Below are positions 50,883 to 57,785 of a stretch of DNA of 64,000 bases, one piece after another. Position 1 is the first letter of the stretch; each line of letters begins with the position of its first letter. The stretch comes from an uncultured Oscillospiraceae bacterium (GTDB taxonomy: Bacteria > Bacillota > Clostridia > Oscillospirales > Oscillospiraceae). The notes under the pieces are model-generated. The model was not told the origin of the DNA. It searched no databases and was given only the letters and a program-made list of their open reading frames with translations. The stretch is taken from NCBI GenBank assembly GCA_934565655.1, contig CAKTIE010000004.1, positions 1 through 64,000 on the forward strand, in the 5' to 3' direction. The position numbers and the translations under genes were made by a program.

Positions 50883-50980
50883 ATATTTACTTTTCTGAGG
50901 AGCACAGCAACGATAATTATATCAAAAATTTGACATTTGTCAAGAGTGCATTACAGAAAATTTCAACAAATTTTCTTGAC

Positions 50981-51009
50981 TTGCTTTCCGCACCGCAACA
51001 TAGTATAAT
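50981..51009 (+). promoter_or_regulatory. Promoter of the alarmone synthetase gene
   Basis: TTGCTT (50981-50986), 17-bp spacer, TATAAT (51004-51009), 31 bp before the start codon. Confidence 0.7.
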
Positions 51010-51040
51010 ATTTAACAATGAGGAAAGAAGGAGCGCGCCT

Positions 51041-51727
51041 ATGATGATCGAAAAGAGCGGCAGCATCGAGCTGCGGGATATTTCCATCGCCGAGGAGCTG
51101 ACACCGGAAATGCGGGAGGTGGCTGCCGGTATGGTGCGGGTCAAGCACCTGTACCGCAGCGCGCTGAAGGTAGCCGTGACCCAGATGGAAATACTGGACG
51201 AGGAGTTTGCCGGACTGTACGACCACTCTCCCATCCATCACATCGAGCATCGCATCAAGACGCTGGACAGCGCCGCCAAGAAGCTGAAGCGCCGGGGCTA
51301 TGAGCTGACCATCGATAACATCTATGCCCACATTCAGGATATGGCGGGCGTGCGGGTCATCTGCAATTATCTGGATGATATCTATTATCTCCGGGGCCTG
51401 CTGACCCGGACGGAGTCCTTCCGTGTCATTCGGGAGGCGGACTACATCAAGGAGCCCAAGGAGACCGGCTACCGCAGCCTGCACCTGATCGTGGAGGTGC
51501 CCATCGTGATCTCCGAGGGGACGCTGAAGCTGCCGGTGGAGATCCAGCTGCGCACCATTGCTATGGACATGTGGGCCAGCCTGGAGCATGAGCTGCGGTA
51601 TAAATCCGACCGCCATTGGGGCCCGGAGGAGAGCAACCGCCTGCGGCTGTGCAGCGACGCCATCTATGAGGTGGACCGCGAGATGCAGAATATCTATCAG
51701 GGCAAAGGCCCGGAATACGAGGACTGA
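51041..51727 (+). CDS. relQ: Small alarmone synthetase, RelQ/YjbM-like GTP pyrophosphokinase
   Basis: 228 residues, length of small alarmone synthetases without hydrolase or TGS domains. RelA/SpoT synthetase motifs: HHIEHRIKTLDSAAKKLKRRG, DMAGVRVIC (substrate loop), EPKETGYRSLHLIVEVP, VEIQLRTIAMDMWASLEHELRYK. Makes (p)ppGpp from ATP and GTP/GDP in the cytosol. AGAAGGAG ribosome site; its own promoter and a strong terminator make it monocistronic. Confidence 0.93.
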   Translation: MMIEKSGSIELRDISIAEELTPEMREVAAGMVRVKHLYRSALKVAVTQMEILDEEFAGLYDHSPIHHIEHRIKTLDSAAKKLKRRGYELTIDNIYAHIQDMAGVRVICNYLDDIYYLRGLLTRTESFRVIREADYIKEPKETGYRSLHLIVEVPIVISEGTLKLPVEIQLRTIAMDMWASLEHELRYKSDRHWGPEESNRLRLCSDAIYEVDREMQNIYQGKGPEYED

Positions 51728-51734
51728 ACAGCAT

Positions 51735-51768
51735 AAAACAGCCTGTGTCATGGACACAGGCTGTTTTT
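51735..51768. terminator. Bidirectional terminator
   Basis: AAAACAGCCTGTGTC stem, three-base loop, complementary arm ending in a T-run. Confidence 0.93.
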
Positions 51769-51778
51769 TTGATGGGTG

Positions 51779-51967
51779 TCAGTTCTGCCGCACGAAGATC
51801 ATGTTCTCCATCAGGTCGATCTTCTCGATGCTGCCCACCACGGCGGTGGGGACGCCCAGAATATCGCTGAATACCAGCGTATCGCCCTCGACCTTCATGG
51901 AGGCCACGTTCTTGCAGACTTCCTTCTTCTCGTCACCCTTCAGGGTGTAAACAGTGGAAAGGCACAT
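51779..51967 (-). CDS. CooT family nickel-binding protein
   Basis: 62 residues beginning MCLSTVYTLKGDEKKEV, with the N-terminal Met-Cys of CooT, whose conserved Cys2 binds Ni. The short beta-barrel pattern (VASMKVEGDTLVFSDILG ... IEKIDLMENMIFV) fits. CooT proteins serve nickel delivery to CO dehydrogenase in some organisms and are widespread without it. Five nucleotides after a His-rich small protein gene, consistent with nickel handling. Confidence 0.88.
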   Translation of the reverse strand: MCLSTVYTLKGDEKKEVCKNVASMKVEGDTLVFSDILGVPTAVVGSIEKIDLMENMIFVRQN

Positions 51968-51972
51968 GACGT

Positions 51973-52260
51973 TTATTCTCCCTTCAGCAGCTTCAGAGCC
52001 TCGTCCAGCTTCTCATTGCCCAGATTGAAGTCCAGAATGGCGTCGTGGATCAGCTGGGCAGCCTCGTCGTCCATGCTGTGGGCCAGCTCATGCAGCTCCT
52101 CGGCGTGGTGGCGGTTGTGCTGCACCATATAGGCCAGCAGCGCCAGCGCCTCCTCGGGGGAGTGGTGATCATGCTCGTGGCAATGATCGTGGTCATGGGT
52201 GTGGGAATGGGTATGGGTGGTGCCGTCGGCATGGGTGTGCTGGTGTTCATGATCGCACAT
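51973..52260 (-). CDS. His-rich metal-binding protein, CooT partner
   Basis: 95 residues. The first ~35 are almost all His/Asp/Thr (MCDHEHQHTHADGTTHTH, then HDHDHCHEHDHH), followed by a helical domain (SPEEALALLAYMVQHNRHHAEELHELAHSM) with more His. ATG 52260 has a weak GAGGG site. Probable nickel or zinc store or chaperone feeding CooT. The HTHADGTTHTH block is shared with the CsoR-type repressor at 56440, suggesting a common metal. Confidence 0.75.
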   Translation of the reverse strand: MCDHEHQHTHADGTTHTHSHTHDHDHCHEHDHHSPEEALALLAYMVQHNRHHAEELHELAHSMDDEAAQLIHDAILDFNLGNEKLDEALKLLKGE

Positions 52261-52379
52261 GGAAAGGCCCTCGCTTTCATTTTTTTCTATTCTACCACGC
52301 GGCCATCGGTAAGTCAAATGACAAATAACAGACAGATTCGCCAAAATTGTGCATTTTCTATGCAAACCGCACAAATTTA

Positions 52380-52408
52380 TTGACAAAAAATCTGCAATTA
52401 TGTATAAT
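52380..52408 (+). promoter_or_regulatory. Fully consensus sigma-A promoter of the dehydratase operon
   Basis: TTGACA (52380-52385), 17-bp spacer, TATAAT (52403-52408), 51 bp before the first start. The strongest promoter in the window by sequence. Confidence 0.92.
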
Positions 52409-52459
52409 TTTTCTGTAAAATACCGCTTTGTGTGTTATGCGGCGTTAAGGAGGAACACA

Positions 52460-53653
52460 ATGAGGGATCTGAAGCATCTGATTTATTTCGAGAACCTGCT
52501 GCAGGAGGCCAATAACGACCTCGTCAAGCAGGCCAAGGACGAGGGGAAGCTGGCGCTGGGGTACACCTGCTACTTCATGCCGGAGGTACTGCTGGATCTG
52601 CCCGGCTGCTTCAGCGTGCGGCTGCGGGCGCCCCGCTGTACCTCGCCCGACATGGCCACCTATTACATGTCGTCCCGCACCTGCCACTATGGCCGCAGCC
52701 TGCTGGAGCGGGCGCTGGAGGGCGGCTTCAATTTCCTGGACGCCCAGCTGGCTACCGAGACGTGTACCGTCACCTGCCGGTTCCAGGAGCACCTGCAGCG
52801 GATGCAGGACGTGATCCAGAACGAGCGGTTCCAGTGCTCCTTCATGGACGTGCCCTTCAAAAAGACCCAGAATGCCATCGACCACTATGAAGAGCAGCTC
52901 CGCGCCCATGTGCTGGACTTCCTGCGGGACAACTACGGCGTGGATACCTCCGACGAGGCGCTGCTTGCCACTATTGAGTCCCACAACGAGGTCTGCCGTC
53001 TGGTGCAAGAGATCGGCGATTACCGCAAGCTGGATAACCCCACCATCACCGGCTATGAGTTCGCTGTCATCACGCTGGCGACCATGACATGTCCCAAGGA
53101 CCTCATCATCGACAAGCTCCGCGAGACGGCGGAGGAGATGCGCACCCGCCAGCCCGACGCCAGAAAGGAATTCCGCTGCAAGGTGGTGCTGGCCGGCAGC
53201 GAGAACGACGATCCCGACTTCATCAAGCTCATCGAGAGCTGCGGCGCCCGCGTGGTGGCCGACCGCTATTGCTACGGCGCGGCCGAGGCCCGCCAGCCCA
53301 TCGAAATCAAAGAGGGAGAGACGCCCCTGCGTGCCATCGCCCGCCACTATCTGCTGACCAGCCAGTGCACCCGCTTCATGGAGCAGAACGAGATGCGCCG
53401 CCGCAAGCAGGTCATTGCCGACATGGCAAAGGAATACAAGGCCGACGGCATCATCATCGCCTCCAACAAGTTCTGCGAGTACTGGAGTTATGAGCGCGTC
53501 ATCGACACGGTGGTGCTGCAGCGCGACTTCGGCTATCCCGTCTGCTCCATTGAGAAGGAGTATATCAATTCCGCCTCCGGTCAGCTCCGTACCCGTTTCC
53601 AGGCGTTTATCGAGAGCGTGGAGATCAAGAAGATCCAGGGAGGGAACAACTGA
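52460..53653 (+). CDS. 2-hydroxyacyl-CoA dehydratase family, smaller subunit (HgdB-like)
   Basis: 397 residues with the family pattern: substrate-pocket Cys near TCYFMPEVLLDLPG and SPDMATYYMSSRTCHYG, central VLAGSENDDPDFIKLIESCGARVVADRYCYGA, and IIASNKFCEYWSYE toward the end, where Cys residues ligate a [4Fe-4S] cluster. Family members dehydrate 2-hydroxyacyl-CoA or reduce substrates using ATP-driven electron transfer. AAGGAGG ribosome site. Overlaps the next subunit (TGATG). Confidence 0.85.
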   Translation: MRDLKHLIYFENLLQEANNDLVKQAKDEGKLALGYTCYFMPEVLLDLPGCFSVRLRAPRCTSPDMATYYMSSRTCHYGRSLLERALEGGFNFLDAQLATETCTVTCRFQEHLQRMQDVIQNERFQCSFMDVPFKKTQNAIDHYEEQLRAHVLDFLRDNYGVDTSDEALLATIESHNEVCRLVQEIGDYRKLDNPTITGYEFAVITLATMTCPKDLIIDKLRETAEEMRTRQPDARKEFRCKVVLAGSENDDPDFIKLIESCGARVVADRYCYGAAEARQPIEIKEGETPLRAIARHYLLTSQCTRFMEQNEMRRRKQVIADMAKEYKADGIIIASNKFCEYWSYERVIDTVVLQRDFGYPVCSIEKEYINSASGQLRTRFQAFIESVEIKKIQGGNN

Positions 53654-55296
53654 TGAAAAAGATCGACCTGAAAGGCACCCTGGCCAAGGCCAAGGACGTG
53701 AACTATAAGAAGCTGGCAAAGGACTTCTGGTACGGCAAGCCCCACGGCGAACGCCGTCTGGGCGACCTGTACTGCGACAAGACCGGCCTTTACAAGCACC
53801 GCGAATGGCGCGGCGTGAAGGATACCTTCTATTACTTCCACAAGGTGTGGATGTATAACTACGCCATGCTGGTGTACGACGTGATGCGCTATGGCGGACT
53901 GGTGACCTTCTTCAAGGGCTGCTGGCGCTACCGCTGGATGGGCCAGACCTATCTGCCGGTGCTCCACTGGTTCGACCGCGGCATGGAGGGCCTGCGGGGC
54001 GAGGCGCTGCGGGCCTGCCCGCTGCACTACCGGGCCATGACCAACGCCACCATCTATCAGTTTATGCAGATGTTCTCCAACGACCTGAACATCCAGAAGG
54101 GAAAGAAGGCCAAGGCCCGCCATGACAAGACCATGGCCCATGACGAGACCGTCTGGGGCGGCATCTTCTACCCCTTCAGCAAGGAGAACGAGAACGTTCC
54201 CCTGCAGATGATCCCCTACTTCGTTACCTGCCACGTCAACAACCACACTGTTCTCAACTATATCGACGCGGTGCAGTCCATCGGCCTGCCCGGCGACCCC
54301 TGCCCCATGTGTCAGGCGGAGGCGGGCCTGTTCGTGCTGGACGATGTGCCCGATTACTACAAAGCCGTGATCACCTCCAACGAGGCCTGCGACGGCTCCG
54401 TGGCCACCTCCATCCTGCAGGACTGGCTGATGGACAAGCCCCTGTTCGCCATGCCGCAGCCCATGCAGTTTGACGATCCGCTGGTGCAGAAGCACTGCCA
54501 GAAGGAGATCGAGGAGGCCTGGAGGTTCATCGAGGAGCAGACCGGCACCAAGTTCGACTGGGATCAGCTGGTGAAGAAGCTGGAGAGCCAGAACGAGCTG
54601 CAGCGCTTCGAGTGGGAGAAGTGGGACGTGGCCGCCAATACCGACTACTATCCCATCAACGGCGTGTCCCAGGCCCTGTACCGCATCTACCAGTCCCAGT
54701 ACGGCGACCTGCCCATCTGGCACGAGACCGACAGGAAGGTCCGCAAGATCCTGGAGAAGTGCGTGGAGGAGCGCATCAACAACTTCCCGCTGACCCGCCA
54801 CCGTGTCATTGCCTGGTCCTGCGCGCCCCTGTACTATTCCAACTGGTGCACCTGGGCCTATAACTGCTGGGGCCTGAACACCATCATCAACATGGACTCC
54901 CTGATGTTCGACATGACCCTCCGCACCGACAGCTACGAGCATACGCTGGAGGATATGGCGACGTATCACGAGTGGGCCCCCATGCGGCGCATGGCCGTGG
55001 GCGGCATGCACCACATCTTCGAGCTGTGGGAGAATATGGAGCGGTTCCACTGCGACATGGTCATGATGTACGACCAGCTGCTGTGCAAGGGCATGCAGGG
55101 TGTTCACGGTCTGTTCGAGGACGAGTTCCGCGCCCGCAATATCCACGCCATCTGGATGCCCCACGCCCTGCCCGACAAGCGCAACGTCTCCCGCGCGGAG
55201 ATCCGTACCATCATCAACGACTATATGACCACCGTCATGCACGAGGAACCGCTGGATCCCTCCCTGTTGGAGTTCGACGATTCCCAGAGCTGGTAA
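53653..55296 (+). CDS. 2-hydroxyacyl-CoA dehydratase family, larger subunit (HgdA-like)
   Basis: 547 residues, longer than the usual ~430-480. The family core lies in the second half: PYFVTCHVNNHTVLNYIDAVQ, GDPCPMCQAEAGLF, VIAWSCAPLYYSNWCTWAYNCWG and HEWAPMRRMAVGG, with several Cys for cluster binding. The first ~150 residues (RLGDLYCDKTGLYKHREWRG ... ) are an extra region. Pairs with the preceding subunit. No CoA-transferase or acyl-CoA dehydrogenase gene is near, so a classical amino-acid fermentation pathway is not supported. Confidence 0.82.
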   Translation: MKKIDLKGTLAKAKDVNYKKLAKDFWYGKPHGERRLGDLYCDKTGLYKHREWRGVKDTFYYFHKVWMYNYAMLVYDVMRYGGLVTFFKGCWRYRWMGQTYLPVLHWFDRGMEGLRGEALRACPLHYRAMTNATIYQFMQMFSNDLNIQKGKKAKARHDKTMAHDETVWGGIFYPFSKENENVPLQMIPYFVTCHVNNHTVLNYIDAVQSIGLPGDPCPMCQAEAGLFVLDDVPDYYKAVITSNEACDGSVATSILQDWLMDKPLFAMPQPMQFDDPLVQKHCQKEIEEAWRFIEEQTGTKFDWDQLVKKLESQNELQRFEWEKWDVAANTDYYPINGVSQALYRIYQSQYGDLPIWHETDRKVRKILEKCVEERINNFPLTRHRVIAWSCAPLYYSNWCTWAYNCWGLNTIINMDSLMFDMTLRTDSYEHTLEDMATYHEWAPMRRMAVGGMHHIFELWENMERFHCDMVMMYDQLLCKGMQGVHGLFEDEFRARNIHAIWMPHALPDKRNVSRAEIRTIINDYMTTVMHEEPLDPSLLEFDDSQSW

Positions 55297-55311
55297 GAGG
55301 AGGAGAGGAAC

Positions 55312-55527
55312 ATGAAAAAACTGCTGAAAATTCTGGGCAAGCTGCTGCTGATCGGCGGCGGCATCTACGCGGCCCTGTTCGCCATCTTCTTCTTCGATCT
55401 GGATGGCAAGGCCCTGTTCTACGGCGTGGAGCCGTTCCTGTGCCGCCACTATGACCGCATGGAGCGCCGCGACCCGCTGAAGGCTTCCTATGATATGGAA
55501 AAGCCCCACTACGAATACAACAAGTAA
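55312..55527 (+). CDS. Small single-helix membrane protein in the dehydratase operon
   Basis: 71 residues: basic start MKKLLKILGK, one membrane helix (LLLIGGGIYAALFAIFFF), then a ~40-residue acidic/basic tail (VEPFLCRHYDRMERRDPLKAS). GGAGGAGAGG ribosome site, 15 nt after the large subunit and 16 nt before the activator. Its position suggests it anchors the complex to the membrane; no family recognised. Confidence 0.72.
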   Translation: MKKLLKILGKLLLIGGGIYAALFAIFFFDLDGKALFYGVEPFLCRHYDRMERRDPLKASYDMEKPHYEYNK

Positions 55528-55543
55528 AAGAGAGGGAAAAACG

Positions 55544-56338
55544 ATGAAATATTTTGGCGGCTGCGACGTAGGCTCCACCTACACCAAGGCAGTTATCTTA
55601 GATGAAAACGGCAAGATCTGCGCCGATACCACCATCCGCAGCAAGATCAACTCCGAGGTCAGCGCAAAAATGGCCATGGAGGAGGTGCTGAACAAGGTGG
55701 GCCTGAAGTCCTCCGAAGAGCTTTGCTACCTGATCGGCACCGGCTACGGCCGCAACAAGGTGCCCTTCGCTGACGAGAACATCTCCGAGATCTCCTGTCA
55801 CGCCATGGGCGTCCATGTCACCGATCCCAGCGTCAAGGCCATCATCGACATCGGCGGCCAGGACGTGAAGGGCATCAGCGTGGACACCGACGGCACCGTG
55901 AAGAACTTCGCCATGAACGATAAGTGCGCCGCCGGTACCGGCCGCTTCTACGAGGCCATGGCCCGCAGCTTTGAGATGAGCCTGCCGGAGTTCTCCAACC
56001 TGTCCCTGACGGCCAAGAACGTGATCCCCATCACCGCCCAGTGCACCGTGTTTGCCGAGTCCGAGGTCATCACCCTGGTGGGCGAGGGCAAGCCTATGGA
56101 CGAGATCGCCGCCGGCATCCAGATGGCGGTGGCCAAGCGCTGCTTCGTCATGAGCAAGAAGGCTGGCGCCACCGACAGCATCACCCTGACCGGCGGCTGC
56201 GCCAAGAATGCGGGCCTGAAGCAGGCCATCGAGCATGTGCTGAAGCTGAAGGTCATCGACCTCAAGACCGATCCCCAGCTGATGGGCGCCCTGGGCGCTG
56301 CCGAGTATGCCCGCCAGAAGGGCATGGCCAAGGCGTAA
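55544..56338 (+). CDS. 2-hydroxyacyl-CoA dehydratase activator ATPase (HgdC-like)
   Basis: 264 residues of the ASKHA fold: CDVGSTYTKAVILD phosphate loop, IIDIGGQDVKGISV, and Cys128 (NDKCAAGTGRF) and Cys167 (ITAQCTVFAESE), which in the homodimer bind one [4Fe-4S] cluster. Hydrolyses ATP to push one electron onto the dehydratase. Standard length. AGAGGGA ribosome site. Closes the operon before a terminator. Confidence 0.93.
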   Translation: MKYFGGCDVGSTYTKAVILDENGKICADTTIRSKINSEVSAKMAMEEVLNKVGLKSSEELCYLIGTGYGRNKVPFADENISEISCHAMGVHVTDPSVKAIIDIGGQDVKGISVDTDGTVKNFAMNDKCAAGTGRFYEAMARSFEMSLPEFSNLSLTAKNVIPITAQCTVFAESEVITLVGEGKPMDEIAAGIQMAVAKRCFVMSKKAGATDSITLTGGCAKNAGLKQAIEHVLKLKVIDLKTDPQLMGALGAAEYARQKGMAKA

Positions 56339-56342
56339 GCAC

Positions 56343-56371
56343 TTGTCAAATCGGAGAGATTGATGTATCAT
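56343..56371 (+). promoter_or_regulatory. Promoter of the CsoR-type gene
   Basis: TTGTCA (56343-56348), 17 bp, TATCAT (56366-56371). The transcript would start inside the operon terminator that follows, an odd arrangement. Confidence 0.55.
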
Positions 56372-56378
56372 AGGAATA

Positions 56379-56412
56379 AGGCTGCCGCGGCGCAACTGCG
56401 GCGGCCTTTTTC
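56379..56412 (+). terminator. Terminator of the dehydratase operon
   Basis: GGCTGCCGC / GCGGCGGCC stem (one mismatch), nine-base loop, five-T run. Confidence 0.85.
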
Positions 56413-56439
56413 CAAATCACCGTGAAGGAGCAATATCCC

Positions 56440-56802
56440 ATGTCCGAACACGTTCACACCCACGCAGACGGCACCACCCATACCCATGCCGACGGTACGA
56501 CACATACCCACGGCGGCGGCACGGCCCATGGCCACACCCATTCCCACGCCCATACCAAGGCGGTGCTGAACCGTCTCAGCCGGGCGCAGGGCCATCTGGA
56601 CGCAGTGCGCCGCATGGTAGAGCGGGGAGAGGACTGCGCCGAGGTGCTGGTGCAGCTGTCCGCCGTGATCTCTGCCCTGAACTCTACCGGCCGCGTGATC
56701 CTGAAGGATCACATTGCCCACTGCATTGTGGACGCGGTGGAGGATGGCGACAACGCCGCCATCGAAAGTCTCAACGCCGCCATCGACCGCTTCATTCGCT
56801 GA
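56440..56802 (+). CDS. CsoR/RcnR-family metal-sensing repressor with His-rich tail
   Basis: 120 residues. Residues 1-39 are a His-rich extension (HTHADGTTHTH twice). The four-helix DUF156 body follows: LNRLSRAQGHLDAVRRMVERGEDC, with Cys66, His91 and Cys95 (H-x3-C) in the metal positions of the copper-sensing CsoR subgroup. AAGGAG nine bases before ATG 56440. No efflux gene adjoins. The tail shared with the CooT partner points to nickel rather than copper; uncertain. Confidence 0.85.
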   Translation: MSEHVHTHADGTTHTHADGTTHTHGGGTAHGHTHSHAHTKAVLNRLSRAQGHLDAVRRMVERGEDCAEVLVQLSAVISALNSTGRVILKDHIAHCIVDAVEDGDNAAIESLNAAIDRFIR

Positions 56803-56866
56803 CGCGGGTGTTGACAAAAGTGGTACAATAAAATAAGTATAATAACCGAAAAAGGGAGGAAATGCT

Positions 56867-57382
56867 ATGATCTCTGCCATCGTATATGCGTCCAACTCCG
56901 GCTTTACCGCCCAGTACGCCAAAATGCTGGGTCAGGCCACCGGCCTGCCGGTCAACGACATTTCCCAGATGCACAATCCCCAGCCTGACCAGCAGGTCAT
57001 CTATCTGGGCTGGGTCATGGCCGACAAGTGCGTGGGCGCGCGGAAGGCCATGAAGTTCTTCGATGTCCGCGCCATGGTGCGTGTGGGCATGGGCCCCGGC
57101 AGCAAGGCCGCCGCCGATATGCTTCACGATCAGCTGCTGCGGGACTTCGGCAGGGAGGTGGACTGCTTCGCGCTGCAGGGCGGCTTCGATATCAAAAAGC
57201 TCCACGGCCCCTTCAAGTGGATCATGCTGGTCAAGTGCAGGGAGATCCTCAAGAATCTGGAGGAGAAGAAGCCCTTGAACGAGGCCCAGCAGCTGACCTA
57301 CGACATGGCCAAGAAGGGCGCCTCCGCCGTCAGCGCCGAGGCGCTGGCTCCCGTGGTGGACTGGTACAAGGCCCATAAGTGA
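56867..57382 (+). CDS. Flavodoxin-like protein
   Basis: 171 residues. Opening MISAIVYASNSGFTAQYAKML is a flavodoxin phosphate loop with SNSGFT in place of STGNT; IYLGWVMADKCVGARKAMKFF and the GGFDIKKL segment fit the flavodoxin fold of quinone/haem oxidoreductase relatives. Probably FMN-binding. GGGAGGAA ribosome site. Followed 8 nt later by a small membrane protein gene. Confidence 0.75.
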   Translation: MISAIVYASNSGFTAQYAKMLGQATGLPVNDISQMHNPQPDQQVIYLGWVMADKCVGARKAMKFFDVRAMVRVGMGPGSKAAADMLHDQLLRDFGREVDCFALQGGFDIKKLHGPFKWIMLVKCREILKNLEEKKPLNEAQQLTYDMAKKGASAVSAEALAPVVDWYKAHK

Positions 57383-57390
57383 GGTGCGCC

Positions 57391-57582
57391 ATGCCCAATA
57401 TGAAAACCGCGAAAACCATCGCCAACGTGGGGGAAAAGGCCGCCAAGGCTGCCGGAAAGGTGCTGCCGGGGCTGTCCGCGCTGGGTAAGGCGCTGGCCGT
57501 CATTTACGGCACCATGACCGCCCTGACCGCTGTGGGCTGGGTCATCACCCGCGCCAACGAGAAGAAAAAGGACGGGGAATAA
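57391..57582 (+). CDS. Small membrane protein
   Basis: 63 residues; Lys/Ala-rich amphipathic N-terminus (MKTAKTIANVGEKAAKAAGK) and one hydrophobic helix (ALGKALAVIYGTMTALTAVGWVI), then a charged tail. GAGGTG ribosome site. Co-transcribed with the flavodoxin-like gene. Function unknown. Confidence 0.65.
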   Translation: MPNMKTAKTIANVGEKAAKAAGKVLPGLSALGKALAVIYGTMTALTAVGWVITRANEKKKDGE

Positions 57583-57619
57583 CACAGGAGCGGCCGCATG
57601 ATCGGTGCGGTGAACCGTT

Positions 57620-57704
57620 GTAGGGGCCGGCGTCCTCGACGGCCCGTCCGTGTTACGATGGCATTTCGATAAATTGGCGGGGCGTCGAGGACGCCGCCCC
57701 CTAC
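57620..57704. repeat. Long inverted repeat, MITE/REP-like
   Basis: Arms 57620-57646 and 57678-57704 (27 nt each, about 25 complementary positions), core GGCGTCCTCGACG, loop of 31 nt. No T-run and no coding capacity. Very GC-rich; resembles dispersed palindromic repeats of this bacterial group, from memory. Lies in the htpG leader. Confidence 0.75.
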
Positions 57705-57785
57705 GAAATGTCATGCCGCCCGCGAACCGCATATATCCAAGGGAGGCGCTGCCGCGCCTCCCATCCCCATAGAAAGGACAAAACC

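Noticed and set aside
56811..56843. TTGACA plus TATAAT before the flavodoxin-like gene as a promoter
   Set aside because: The spacing is 21 bp, outside the usual 16-18, and no better pairing was found.
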